Source of the DNA: Desulfallas sp. Bu1-1
GTDB taxonomy: Bacteria; Bacillota; Desulfotomaculia; Desulfotomaculales; Desulfallaceae
Length of the DNA stretch: 64,000 bases
NCBI RefSeq assembly: GCF_015594625.1
Contig: NZ_JADNRQ010000005.1
Span: 62,001 to 126,000, forward strand
Direction: 5' to 3'
A program made the position numbers and the translations under genes. The notes beneath the pieces were generated by a model. That model was not told the origin of the DNA, did not search any database, and was given only the letters and a program-made list of their open reading frames with translations. Shown here piece after piece: positions 26,015 through 34,687 of the stretch; within the stretch, counting starts at the first letter, position 1; each line of letters opens with the position of its first letter.

Positions 26015-26779
26015 GTGAAAATTGCCAGATGCGAAGTGCAGGGAGAAATTTTTTTCGGTGTGCTGGAGGACGAAGAAGTCAGGGAGTTTAATTTTGATGA
26101 CAACGGCGAGTTGCAGTTCACGGGCAGGGTGGTGGAGCGGAAAAACGTAGTTTTAAAGGCGCCCTGCCGGCCGACGAAAATAGTCGCCATCGGGCTGAAT
26201 TATCACGAGCACGCCAGGGAAAGCAATATGGAGGTTCCGAAAGCCCCCTTGATATTCCTCAAACCTCCTTCCGCGGTGATCGGCCCCGGCGAGGAGATTG
26301 TTTTGCCTCACGATTCCGTGCGGGTGGATTACGAGGCGGAATTGGCCGTGGTGATTAAAAGAAAGGCCAAAAACGTCAAGGCCGGGGACATTAGGGACTT
26401 TGTCCTGGGATATACCTGTTTCAACGATGTTTCCGCCAGGGACTTTCAGTTTTCGGACGGGCAGTGGTCCCGGGCCAAGGGTTATGATACCTTCGCCCCC
26501 ACCGGTCCCTGGATTGAGACGGAAGTTGACCCTTTTAACGTGCAGGTGGAGGCCGTTCTCGACGGCAAAGTAGTCCAGTCGGGCAATACGGCTGATCTAA
26601 TTTTTCCCGTGCCGCGGTTGATTGAATACATCACCTCGATCATGACCTTGTTCCCCGGTGACATCATTGCCACCGGAACTCCCGCGGGCGTGGGGCCCAT
26701 AAAGGCCGGGCAGACCATCGAAATCAGGATTGAGGGCATTGGCACCTTGAGCAACGGTGTCAGGCTGGGTACCCGGTAA
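26015..26779 (+). CDS. Fumarylacetoacetate hydrolase family protein
   Basis: FAH-fold protein of 254 residues, the size of the 2-hydroxyhepta-2,4-diene-1,7-dioate isomerase / acylpyruvase group. Metal-site motifs are visible: IGLNYHEHARESN, the Glu pair in DYEAELAVVI, and FNDVSARDFQF with GKGYD-like AKGYDTFAPTGPW. Members hydrolyse C-C bonds of acylpyruvates, isomerise or decarboxylate dicarboxylates; which reaction applies is not readable. GTG start at 26015, seven bases after GAGGGAG. It is followed at once by a carboxyltransferase relic. Confidence 0.88.
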   Translation: MKIARCEVQGEIFFGVLEDEEVREFNFDDNGELQFTGRVVERKNVVLKAPCRPTKIVAIGLNYHEHARESNMEVPKAPLIFLKPPSAVIGPGEEIVLPHDSVRVDYEAELAVVIKRKAKNVKAGDIRDFVLGYTCFNDVSARDFQFSDGQWSRAKGYDTFAPTGPWIETEVDPFNVQVEAVLDGKVVQSGNTADLIFPVPRLIEYITSIMTLFPGDIIATGTPAGVGPIKAGQTIEIRIEGIGTLSNGVRLGTR

Positions 26780-26784
26780 CTATT

Positions 26785-26835
26785 GGTTCTGATAACAGAC
26801 AGCGGTTATTGGCTAACTGGCCAACCGGTTATTGA
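26785..26835 (+). pseudogene. 3' relic of a carboxyltransferase gene
   Basis: In one frame this reads GSDNRQRLLANWPTGY-stop; the intact carboxyltransferase at 42339-43877 ends GSLSQRLLANWPTGY-stop. Over the last 36 bases, 31 match. Only the tail survives, six bases after the FAH gene stop. Confidence 0.7.
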
Positions 26836-26877
26836 TAGTTTACCGTGATATTATTTACCGGTACGTTAGTTTCAACC

Positions 26878-26893
26878 GGGCATAATTCTTGCA
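26878..26893 (+). promoter_or_regulatory. Candidate sigma-54 promoter for the 26.9-30.1 kb operon
   Basis: GGGCATAATTCTTGCA: GG-N10-GC spacing, -24 GGCAT and perfect -12 TTGCA. The predicted start near 26904 leaves about 33 bases to the crotonase ATG at 26937. Confidence 0.65.
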
Positions 26894-26936
26894 AGCGCAA
26901 TTAATATGGATAACCAGTGGAAAGGAGAGTTAAATA

Positions 26937-27671
26937 ATGAACCTGGAATGTTTCCTTTATGACGTCAAGGACTCGATTCTGGTGTTAACCATGAACCGGC
27001 CGGAGGTACGCAACGCCTGGAACCGGCAGATGCACGATGAATATCTGGAGGTTTTAAGGAAGGTCAACGAGGACGACTCCATCAGGGTGGTCATATTAAC
27101 CGGCGCTCCCCCCGCCTTCAGTTCGGGGACGGACCTGAAATCCTTCAGTGAGGGCGTCACAAGTTTTGAAGCTTCCCTGTCCCGGGGAGGAGCGGGCCAA
27201 CAGATTACATTGATGCACGAATTCAAAAAACCGATCATTGCCGCCATCAACGGTGCGGCCGTAGGTATGGGGATAACTATTACGCTGATGTGCGACATCC
27301 GGATTGCCGCCGAAAGCGCCACAATGTGCTTCCGTTTTACCCACCTGGGGGTTGTTCCGGAGTTTGCCAGCCCCTACATGCTGCCCCGGATCGTGGGCCT
27401 GGGCCGGGCCATGGAGCTTTGCCTGACCGCCCGCACTTTCGGGGCGCAGGAAGCGCTGAACATGGGCCTGGTTACCCGGGTGGTTCCCGATGACCAGCTG
27501 ATGCCGGCGGCCATGGAAATTGCCAGGAATCTCGCTTCCAAAAAGGAGCATGCCATCCGCATGACCAGAGAAATGCTTTACCGCCACCTGGATACCGACT
27601 TTTACACCGCGGTGCGCCACGATGCGGTGGATTTCATGGAAGCTGTTATGCAAACCTTTGGTAAAAAATAA
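26937..27671 (+). CDS. Crotonase-family enoyl-CoA hydratase/isomerase
   Basis: Crotonase superfamily, 244 residues. The oxyanion segment FSSGTDLKSF is present, but the usual hydratase glutamates are not: the FGGG-E-LAM position reads GMGITITLMCD, and LPE-GIxPG reads FTHLGVVPEFAS. A single acid in VVPE is the pattern of delta3-delta2 enoyl-CoA isomerases (PaaG/ECI type), so isomerisation is more likely than hydration. ATG at 26937 after AAAGGAGAG. First gene of an operon ending in 4-hydroxybutyryl-CoA dehydratase. Confidence 0.88.
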   Translation: MNLECFLYDVKDSILVLTMNRPEVRNAWNRQMHDEYLEVLRKVNEDDSIRVVILTGAPPAFSSGTDLKSFSEGVTSFEASLSRGGAGQQITLMHEFKKPIIAAINGAAVGMGITITLMCDIRIAAESATMCFRFTHLGVVPEFASPYMLPRIVGLGRAMELCLTARTFGAQEALNMGLVTRVVPDDQLMPAAMEIARNLASKKEHAIRMTREMLYRHLDTDFYTAVRHDAVDFMEAVMQTFGKK

Positions 27672-27696
27672 ATCATTGGATAGGGGGTATGGAATA

Positions 27697-28665
27697 ATGC
27701 AAACCAGGATTACACAGCTCCTGGGGATCAAGTACCCGGTCATCCAGGGCGGCATGCAGTGGCTGTCCAGGGCTGAATTCGCGGCTGCCGTATCCAACGC
27801 CGGGGGGCTGGGGATAATCACGGCCGCCACGCACGCCACCAAGGAAGCCCTGGTGGAGGAAATCCGCAAAACACGGGCTCTGACAGATAAACCGTTCGCG
27901 GTTAATATTTCCATGCTGCCCGAAGTCGGGCCCAAAGACAAGACCGCTGCGTATTTCGAGGCCGTAATTGAGGAAAAGGTGCCGGTGGTGGAAACGTCCG
28001 GGCGCAGTCCCGAGGAATTTGTTCCCCATTTGAAGCAAGCGGGAATTAAATTGATTCACAAGGTGCCGGCCGTTCGCTTCGCTCAAAAGGCCGAGCGGGT
28101 GGGAGCGGATGCGGTTACCATCGTGGGATTTGAATGCGGCGGCCATCCCGGCATGGACGACGTGACCACCCTGGTTTTAACGCCCAGGGCCGTTGACAGC
28201 GTATCCATCCCGGTTATTGCCGGGGGCGGCATTGCCGACGCTCGCGGTTTTGTGGCCGCGCTGGCGCTGGGCGCCGAGGGTGTGGTGATGGGCACCAGGT
28301 TTGTGGCCACCACGGAATCGCTGGCCCACCCCAATTACAAGGAGTGGATGGTGAACGCCCGGGAAACGGATACGGTGATGATCCAGCGGTCCATCCGGAA
28401 CGCCGCCCGGGTGATGAAAAACTCTGCTGCGGCGAAGGTCCTGGAGATGGAAGCCCGCGGCGCCACCCTGGAGGAACTGCTCACCGTAATCAGCGGGCAG
28501 GTGGGCCGCCGCGCCCTGTTTGAGGGTGACCTCGAGGGAGGCACCTTTGCCGTGGGCCAGTGCGTCGGGCTGGTCAATGAGATCAAACCGGTCAAAGAAG
28601 TGATTGAGGAGATGGTCACCGGGGCGGAAAAAATTCTGGCCCGCCTGCAGGGGCTGTTAAAATGA
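27697..28665 (+). CDS. Nitronate monooxygenase / FabK-like FMN protein
   Basis: FMN-dependent TIM-barrel protein, 322 residues, of the 2-nitropropane dioxygenase family, which also includes FabK enoyl reductases. Motifs: PVIQGGMQWLS at the N terminus, AVSNAGGLGIIT, EGFECGGHPG-like FECGGHPGMDD with the conserved His, and phosphate-binding AGGGIADARG plus GTRFVATTES. In an anaerobe and among acyl-CoA genes, an enoyl-CoA reductase or ketoester role is more plausible than nitronate oxidation; that is inference. ATG at 27697 after AGGGGG; the open frame extends 25 codons upstream into the crotonase gene. Confidence 0.87.
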   Translation: MQTRITQLLGIKYPVIQGGMQWLSRAEFAAAVSNAGGLGIITAATHATKEALVEEIRKTRALTDKPFAVNISMLPEVGPKDKTAAYFEAVIEEKVPVVETSGRSPEEFVPHLKQAGIKLIHKVPAVRFAQKAERVGADAVTIVGFECGGHPGMDDVTTLVLTPRAVDSVSIPVIAGGGIADARGFVAALALGAEGVVMGTRFVATTESLAHPNYKEWMVNARETDTVMIQRSIRNAARVMKNSAAAKVLEMEARGATLEELLTVISGQVGRRALFEGDLEGGTFAVGQCVGLVNEIKPVKEVIEEMVTGAEKILARLQGLLK

Positions 28666-28690
28666 ACATGCGTAGGGGGGTTGGTTGGAT

Positions 28691-30148
28691 ATGGCTTTGA
28701 AAACAGCGGAAGATTACTTGGCAAGTTTACGCAAGCTTGATTTAAAGGTTTACCTGTTTGGAGAACAAATCCATAATTTCGTAGACCACCCCATTATCCG
28801 CCCGTCAATCAACTCGGTGGCCAAAAGCTATCAACTGGCCCGGGACGAACGGTACAAAGATCTGATGACCGCCACTTCCAGCTTGAACGGTGAGATCATC
28901 AACCGGTTTACGCACCTGCACCAGAGCACCGGCGACCTGGTGCGCAAGGTGCAGATGCTGCGCCTGATGGGGCAAAAAACCGCCGCCTGTTTTCAGCGCT
29001 GTGTGGGGATGGATGCCATCAACGCCCTGGACAGCGTAACCTTCGAGATGGACCAGAAGCTGGGAACGCAGTATCACCAGCATTTTAGCCGGTTTTTAAA
29101 GTATATTCAGGAAAACGACCTGGTGGTGGACGGAGCCATGACCGATCCCAAGGGTGATCGCGGCTTGCGCCCCAGCCAGCAGGCCGACCCGGACATGTAT
29201 TTGCGTGTGGTGCGGGAATCTTCCGACGGTATCGTGGTGCGCGGTGCCAAGGTTCACCAGACCGGGGCGCTAAACTCCCACGAAATTTGCATCATGCCCA
29301 CCATCGCCATGACCGAAGCGGACAAGGATTACGCCGTATCTTTCGCCGTGCCCAGTGATACGCCCGGCATTGTTTATATTTACGGCCGGCAGTCATGCGA
29401 CACCAGGAAACTGGAAGGGTCGGAAATGGACGTGGGCAATGCCCGTTACGGCGGGCAGGAGGCGCTGGTTGTGTTTGAAGATGTATTTGTCCCTTGGGAA
29501 AGGGTATTTATGTGCCGCGAGTACCAGTTTTCCGGCGACCTCGTGGAGCGTTTTGCCGGTTACCACCGCCAGAGTTACGGGGGCTGCAAGGTGGGGGTGG
29601 GCGACGTGCTAATCGGCGCCGCGGCTCAATTGGCCGAATACAACGGTGCCTCCAGGGCGTCCCACATCAAGGATAAGCTGATTGAAATGATCCACCTGAA
29701 CGAAACCCTGTATTCTTGCGGCATCGCCTGCTCCTGCCAGGGGCGCCGCACCGCGTCCGGAACTTACTTGATCGACCTGCTGTTGGCCAATGTATGTAAA
29801 CTGAACGTCACCCGGTTTCCCTACGAGATTGCCCGGCTGGCCGAGGATATCGCCGGCGGCTTGATGGTGACCATGCCTTCGGAAAAAGATTTGCGCCACC
29901 CGGAAATCGGCCCGTACGTTAAAAAATATATGAAGGGTGTGGAGTCGGTACCCGCGGAGCACCGGATGCGGATGCTGCGGCTGGTGGAAAACCTGACCCT
30001 GGGTTGCGCCGCCGTGGGATACCGGACGGAATCCATGCACGGAGCCGGTTCGCCCCAGGCGCAGCGAATCATGATTTCCCGCCAGGCCAACCTGGAGCAC
30101 AAAAAGAAACTGGCCCGGGTGATTGCCGGTATCGAACCGGAGGAATAG
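28691..30148 (+). CDS. abfD: 4-hydroxybutyryl-CoA dehydratase / vinylacetyl-CoA isomerase
   Basis: Canonical 4-hydroxybutyryl-CoA dehydratase, 485 residues, converting 4-hydroxybutyryl-CoA to crotonyl-CoA by ketyl radical chemistry with FAD and [4Fe-4S]. It closely follows the remembered C. aminobutyricum AbfD sequence throughout. All cluster ligands are present: Cys100 and Cys104 (AACFQRC), His292 and Cys299 (GYHRQSYGGCK); so are Glu257 (GGQEALV) and the C-terminal Glu447 (YRTESMHGAGSP). Start choice is ATG 28691, ten bases after GGGGGG; a TTG at 28685 is possible. It closes the operon started by the isomerase-like crotonase. Confidence 0.95.
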   Translation: MALKTAEDYLASLRKLDLKVYLFGEQIHNFVDHPIIRPSINSVAKSYQLARDERYKDLMTATSSLNGEIINRFTHLHQSTGDLVRKVQMLRLMGQKTAACFQRCVGMDAINALDSVTFEMDQKLGTQYHQHFSRFLKYIQENDLVVDGAMTDPKGDRGLRPSQQADPDMYLRVVRESSDGIVVRGAKVHQTGALNSHEICIMPTIAMTEADKDYAVSFAVPSDTPGIVYIYGRQSCDTRKLEGSEMDVGNARYGGQEALVVFEDVFVPWERVFMCREYQFSGDLVERFAGYHRQSYGGCKVGVGDVLIGAAAQLAEYNGASRASHIKDKLIEMIHLNETLYSCGIACSCQGRRTASGTYLIDLLLANVCKLNVTRFPYEIARLAEDIAGGLMVTMPSEKDLRHPEIGPYVKKYMKGVESVPAEHRMRMLRLVENLTLGCAAVGYRTESMHGAGSPQAQRIMISRQANLEHKKKLARVIAGIEPEE

Positions 30149-30246
30149 GATGAATCGCTAAAATAAGTTAGGGCCTTTTATGATCTGAGGACCAAAAAGA
30201 AGATCCCAAGTATCTGGCGTGTACAAGAATTAAAAGGGGGATCAAC

Positions 30247-30513
30247 ATGAAAGAGGTTACAATTGAGGTAAAAAGCGTGAAGGGGTATTGTAGTGCCGGG
30301 TACAAGCCGGGAGATAAATTAACTTTCCGCGATCCTGTGGTAACTGCGGTGGATGGTAAACCTGTCTGTTTATATGCTTTGGCCGGTTTAATACCCTACC
30401 TGGCGGCCTTTGGCAGGGATACGGATCAGAATGATTGGATCAACAAAATCCAGGAACTCCAGTGTCCGGATCCGGTAAACACGGTGGTATTCAGTTTAAA
30501 GCGTTCTGACTAA
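30247..30513 (+). CDS. Small conserved protein, TIGR04076-like
   Basis: An 88-residue protein with the pattern of the TIGR04076 family: MKEVTIEVKSVKGYCSAGYKPGDK at the start (a Cys in GYCSAGYKPGD), then CLYALAGLIPYL and a late Cys in ELQCPDP. Function is unknown in the family. AAAGGGGGATCAAC precedes the ATG. It ends near a strong convergent terminator and may be co-transcribed with the dehydratase. Confidence 0.75.
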   Translation: MKEVTIEVKSVKGYCSAGYKPGDKLTFRDPVVTAVDGKPVCLYALAGLIPYLAAFGRDTDQNDWINKIQELQCPDPVNTVVFSLKRSD

Positions 30514-30551
30514 ATTTTAAGCCCGCAAAGAATCATCCCACCGGGTGTGCT

Positions 30552-30576
30552 GGTGCCCTTATTGCGGACGGGCACC
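30552..30576 (+). terminator. Small hairpin after TIGR04076-like gene
   Basis: Stem GGTGCCC (30552-30558) with GGGCACC (30570-30576); no T-run follows. It is probably subsidiary to the hairpin at 30601. Confidence 0.4.
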
Positions 30577-30600
30577 TGATGGTTATGCTATAGTACTAAC

Positions 30601-30630
30601 CCCTCCCCAACCTGAAGGGGTTGGGGAGGG
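30601..30630. terminator. Bidirectional hairpin terminator
   Basis: Perfect 12-bp stem CCCTCCCCAACC (30601-30612) with GGTTGGGGAGGG (30619-30630), loop TGAAGG, between convergent genes. Confidence 0.75.
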
Positions 30631-30644
30631 GTGGCTTCACGTTC

Positions 30645-31172
30645 CTAATTTTTGTCTTCAATTTCCACTTCCGTATTTTCCAAAAACCGGGCCACCAGGT
30701 TATAAAAGCCTATGGTCAGGGTCAGTTCCACTATTTCCCGGTGGCTTAAATGCTTGGCAACTTTGTTAAAGGTTTCGTCCGTGGATTTTACGTTAAGTGT
30801 TACTTCTTCGGTATATTGTAACACCGCCCGCTCCAGGTCGTTGAATACCGGGCTGTCCGGTCCCTGCTTCACAGCTTCTATTTGTTCCTCCGTCACCCCT
30901 ACCTGCCTGGCCAGTATCTCATGCTGGTACCACTCGTAGTGGGAGCGGCAGAGGGTGGCAACTCTGAGTATTGCCAGTTCCCGCAACCGGGCGTCGAGTT
31001 GGGCACGGGTAAGCAGGGAATTGCCCAGCCGCATGAAATGGCGGACGCTATTTTCCGCGTGGGCCATCATTTTGTTGATGTTCAGGCCGCTTAGCTCGGA
31101 TTTTCCCCCTGTGATCATGTTGCGGGTTTTCTCCGGCATTTGCTCCAAAGGAAGCAGAGGAAGTCTTGGCAT
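30645..31172 (-). CDS. Carboxymuconolactone decarboxylase / AhpD-like protein
   Basis: All-helical CMD-family protein, 175 residues. The signature is RELAILRVATLCRSHYEWYQHEILA, in which Cys, two His and a Glu form the CxxH(x)EWxxH variant of the AhpD redox/proton-relay motif. Members act as decarboxylases or alkylhydroperoxidase-like proteins; many remain unassigned. Start at ATG 31172, six bases after AAAGGTG; an upstream GTG lies inside that site. Monocistronic on the minus strand. Confidence 0.85.
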   Translation of the reverse strand: MPRLPLLPLEQMPEKTRNMITGGKSELSGLNINKMMAHAENSVRHFMRLGNSLLTRAQLDARLRELAILRVATLCRSHYEWYQHEILARQVGVTEEQIEAVKQGPDSPVFNDLERAVLQYTEEVTLNVKSTDETFNKVAKHLSHREIVELTLTIGFYNLVARFLENTEVEIEDKN

Positions 31173-31723
31173 AAATATCACCTTTCTTTTTTGTAATTAT
31201 CATAACCTGGCTTGATCAGACTGGCTTTAAACGCGATCCTCATATCATATTCGGCAACTTCCCCGGCTTAAAACGCGCAACCTGGAAGTTGCTTATTTAT
31301 CCCCCTTTGCTTGCTTGAACATGTCGAGTAACCGGGAATGCAATATTTGTGCCTTGCCCGTGGATGCGCCAACGGCGCCTGTGCCCCGGGGTAAATGTTT
31401 AGCCGTTGGCCAGAGCCGGGTCAAGTATTTCGTTGTTACATATTTGAACAAAAATGTTAATTAAATTAACAAATTTTAAACTGTTTGGGCTGCTTGAGGC
31501 ATGTCATATTCAGAATAGTCAAATAAAAAAGGCGATTTTTTTTTATTAATTTACCATATCAACCACCGGGTATAAGTATTGCAATGAGCGAATTGTCAAG
31601 TGTTTCAGCTTATATATCATGTTGGCAATGGTCGAACATAATAGCTGTACCAAAATGTTATCCGGCGATAATCATTGGGCTTAACTGAAACTATTTATTA
31701 AGGGTTTGAGGGGTGGGAAAATA
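31173..31723. other. Non-coding spacer between AhpD-like gene and esterase gene
   Basis: About 550 bases without a gene. An inverted repeat GCAACTTCC (31254-31262) / GGAAGTTGC (31284-31292) lies upstream of the AhpD-like gene; the right half is AT-rich and holds the esterase sigma-54-like promoter. Confidence 0.5.
31568..31583 (+). promoter_or_regulatory. Candidate sigma-54 promoter for esterase gene
   Basis: GGGTATAAGTATTGCA has GG-N10-GC spacing and a perfect -12 TTGCA. It is nearly identical in wording to the sites at 47944 (TGGTATAACTATTGCA) and 13553. Confidence 0.6.
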
Positions 31724-32623
31724 ATGCCAAGTCCGGAAAGTCTAACAGTACGAAAGCTTTTGGCGGACTATGCGTCCCAATTCGGGAAGTTGTCCTCAAT
31801 TGAGGAAATGAGACAAAGTATGGAGGCAATGTTTGGCAAAGTTCCCCTTGATCAGGATGTGCGGGTTGAGAAAGTAACGGCGGGAGGGGTTCCCGGTGAG
31901 TGGGTGGCCGCGCCGAATTCGGTTAACGATGGTGTTTTCCTGTATCTCCACGGCGGCGCATATTGCATGGGAAGCTGCAATACGCACCGTAATTTGGCAG
32001 CCAGGCTTAGCCGGGTCACATCCACGCGTGTGCTGGTCATAGAGTACAGGCTGGCTCCGGAACATCCTTTCCCCGCCGCGTTGGAGGATGCAGTTTCCGC
32101 ATACCGGTGGCTGGTTTCATCGGGGATCTCCCCTGAACGCATAGTGGTTGGTGGGGACTCGGCCGGCGCTGGACTTGCGGTGGCAATGCTCATCGCTTTG
32201 CGGGATGCCGGCGACCCGCTACCGGCTACGGCTGTGTTGCTGTCCCCGTGGACGGACATGGAGGGTACCGGGGAATCATTAAAGACCAGGGCGGAGTTTG
32301 ACCCGTGGTTGAAGCCGGAAGGGCTCCGGCCCACGGCTGCATTGTATATTCGTGACCTGGACCCGCGCCATCCCCTGGTTTCGCCCATCTATGCCAATTT
32401 GCAGGGGCTTCCGCCTATGCTGGTTCATGTCGGGCAAGATGAGATTCTACTGGATGACTCGGCCCGCCTGGTTGAGCGGGCACGCGCCGCGGGTGTCGAT
32501 GTAACGTTCAAGATCTGGGAGGGTATGTGGCACGTGTTCCATGGTTTTGCGGCGTATATGCCGGAGGCACGCCAGGCCATCGAGGAAATCGGGGAGTATG
32601 TTGTGAAAAAACTTGGCAGGTGA
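31724..32623 (+). CDS. Alpha/beta hydrolase, HSL-family carboxylesterase
   Basis: Esterase of the hormone-sensitive lipase family, 299 residues. The oxyanion motif HGGAYCMGS, the nucleophile elbow [10 protein letters not shown], the acid in [12 protein letters not shown] and the His in [10 protein letters not shown] give a complete catalytic triad. No signal peptide, so cytoplasmic. ATG at 31724 after AGGGGTGG; an open frame six codons longer begins with TTG. It could release acids from esters for the ligase gene that follows, which is inference. Confidence 0.92.
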   Translation: MPSPESLTVRKLLADYASQFGKLSSIEEMRQSMEAMFGKVPLDQDVRVEKVTAGGVPGEWVAAPNSVNDGVFLYLHGGAYCMGSCNTHRNLAARLSRVTSTRVLVIEYRLAPEHPFPAALEDAVSAYRWLVSSGISPERIVVGGDSAGAGLAVAMLIALRDAGDPLPATAVLLSPWTDMEGTGESLKTRAEFDPWLKPEGLRPTAALYIRDLDPRHPLVSPIYANLQGLPPMLVHVGQDEILLDDSARLVERARAAGVDVTFKIWEGMWHVFHGFAAYMPEARQAIEEIGEYVVKKLGR

Positions 32624-32744
32624 AGAACCACGGGTCAGTAGCGGGTTGGCAGTCTGCTGTCAAGTGAATTGTTTTATTGATGCGGCTGGCCACTTCTGGT
32701 TGCTAGCCTTTGTTAATTAAATAATTTAACGAGGTGAGATCACA

Positions 32745-34364
32745 ATGATGGAATATCCCCTTTTGTTGAGAACAATTTTATATCATGCCAAAAATGTTTT
32801 TCCGAAGAAAGAAATAGTTTCCCGGGATTTTTCGGGGATGTTCAGGTATAATTACGGAAGCATGTTTAAAAGAGTCTGCCGCTTGGCAAATGCTTTGAAA
32901 AAAATGGGCATCCAACAGGGCGACAAAGTGGCCTCCTTTGCCTGGAACAGCCACCGCCACCTGGAGCTGTATTTCGCCGTTCCCTGTTACGGCGCTGTGT
33001 TGAATACCGTTAATATTCGCCTGTTCCGGGACCATCTCATCCACTGCATCAACTTTGCGGAAAACAAGGTGATCTTTATCGATGAAGACCTTGTGCCGGC
33101 GATAGAAGACATCCGGGAGGAACTCACCACCGTTGAAGCTTTTGTCATCATGACCGATAAGCCGGAGTTGCCTCAAACCACGCTTGCACCTGTTTATTCC
33201 TACGAAGAATTGATCAAGGACGAGCCGGAAGATTACCAATTCCCTTACCTGGACGAGTGGTCTCCGGCGATAATGGCTTATACGACGGCTACTACAGGTT
33301 TCCCCAAGGGCGTGGTTTATTCTCACCGCGGATTGTACCTTCTTTCACTGTCCCTTTTGGCCGGTGAGTATGGTATTACCGAAAAAGATGTTGTAATGCC
33401 CATTGTGCCAATGTTTCATGTCAACGCCTGGTGCAGGCCTTTTGCGGATTCTTTTGTGGGGGCCAAGCAGGTTATGCCGGGGAGCAGGCCCCAGCCGGGG
33501 GATTTGTGCGAATTGATCCACAACGAGAGAATTACCTTTGCTGCCGGGGTGCCGACGATCTGGATGGGTATATTGAATCACGTACTGCAAAATCCGGGTC
33601 GTTACGATTTCAGTTGCATCAGGTATCTGGTTTCCGGCGGGGCTGCCATGCCGGCCAAACTGACGGAAGAATACGAGAAAAAGTTGGGAATAACCCTCTT
33701 GCAGGGTTACGGGCAGACGGAAACTTCCCCGGTTACGTTGATGTGTTATCCGAAAAGCTACCTGGAGGACCTGCCCGAACCCGACAAATATAACCTGCGC
33801 GCCAAGACGGGATTGTTGATGCCGGGGCTGGAAATGAAAATTGTCAATGAAAAGGGCGAAGAGGTAAAACACGATGGAAAGGAAATGGGGGAATTGCTCT
33901 TTAAGGGCCCCTGGGTTATCAAGGAATATTATAAAGACCCGGAAAAAACCAAAGAATCTTTTGTCGACGGCTGGTTCAGGACAGGTGACATTGTAACCAT
34001 TGACGAAGAGGGTTATGTCCAGGTCATGGACCGTACCAAGGATTTAATTAAGAGCGGTGGAGAATGGATTTCTTCGGTGGATATGGAAAATTACCTCATG
34101 GGACACCCGGCTGTGGCCGAGGCGGCGGTGATCGGCATTCCCCACGAAAAATGGCAGGAACGGCCGCTTGCCTGTGTGGTGCTGAAGCCCGAAGCCCGGG
34201 GCAAGGTAAGCAAGGAAGAATTGAAAGACTTTTTGCGGGGTAAGTTTGCCAGCTGGTGGCTACCCGACGACTTTGTTTTCATCGATGAGATACCCAAGAC
34301 CAGTGTTGGTAAATTTTCCAAGCGGGTTTTAAGGGAGCTATACCGCGAGGGGAAATTGTCATAA
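32745..34364 (+). CDS. AMP-forming acyl-CoA synthetase (AlkK-like)
   Basis: ANL-superfamily ligase, 539 residues, resembling medium-chain fatty-acid CoA ligases such as AlkK. The phosphate loop is degenerate: AYTTATTGFPKGV instead of YTSGTTGxPKGV. Other motifs are normal: GYGQTETSPV, the Asp in FRTGDIVTIDEEGY, hinge DRTKDLIKSGGEW, and the C-terminal catalytic lysine in PKTSVGKFSKR. ATG at 32745 behind GAGGTGA. Not tightly linked to neighbours. Confidence 0.93.
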   Translation: MMEYPLLLRTILYHAKNVFPKKEIVSRDFSGMFRYNYGSMFKRVCRLANALKKMGIQQGDKVASFAWNSHRHLELYFAVPCYGAVLNTVNIRLFRDHLIHCINFAENKVIFIDEDLVPAIEDIREELTTVEAFVIMTDKPELPQTTLAPVYSYEELIKDEPEDYQFPYLDEWSPAIMAYTTATTGFPKGVVYSHRGLYLLSLSLLAGEYGITEKDVVMPIVPMFHVNAWCRPFADSFVGAKQVMPGSRPQPGDLCELIHNERITFAAGVPTIWMGILNHVLQNPGRYDFSCIRYLVSGGAAMPAKLTEEYEKKLGITLLQGYGQTETSPVTLMCYPKSYLEDLPEPDKYNLRAKTGLLMPGLEMKIVNEKGEEVKHDGKEMGELLFKGPWVIKEYYKDPEKTKESFVDGWFRTGDIVTIDEEGYVQVMDRTKDLIKSGGEWISSVDMENYLMGHPAVAEAAVIGIPHEKWQERPLACVVLKPEARGKVSKEELKDFLRGKFASWWLPDDFVFIDEIPKTSVGKFSKRVLRELYREGKLS

Positions 34365-34482
34365 CCCGGGGAAGCCAACATTTTACCTGGAGCATTTGGC
34401 AATCCTTTATCGCTAACTAAGGCCCTTTATCTTTAACTTAATAGATAAACGGTTGTATCTTCATATGGTTTTTTGTTTGATC

Positions 34483-34524
34483 AGATTGCCATGTAAAAAT
34501 ACATAATGCCAGGGCAATCTTTTT
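34483..34524 (+). terminator. Hairpin terminator
   Basis: Stem AGATTGCC (34483-34490) with GGCAATCT (34513-34520) followed by TTTTATTTT, downstream of the ligase gene. Confidence 0.6.
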
Positions 34525-34559
34525 ATTTTAAGTGCCCGGGCTGGTTATCTGTTGGAAAC

Positions 34560-34575
34560 TGGCTTGGGTTTTGCA
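34560..34575 (+). promoter_or_regulatory. Candidate sigma-54 promoter for MBL-fold gene
   Basis: TGGCTTGGGTTTTGCA: TGGC -24 element, GG-N10-GC spacing and perfect TTGCA. It lies about 110 bases before the metallo-beta-lactamase-fold gene. Confidence 0.6.
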
Positions 34576-34687
34576 ATTGTTTCGTAGCCAAAAGAGTTTA
34601 CTGAAAAGAGTTTTCAAAGTAAAACCGGTACCTGTGGCATGAAAGATGATGATAGATTGGTCTTGGTACCCTAAGGAGCTGAATCGT

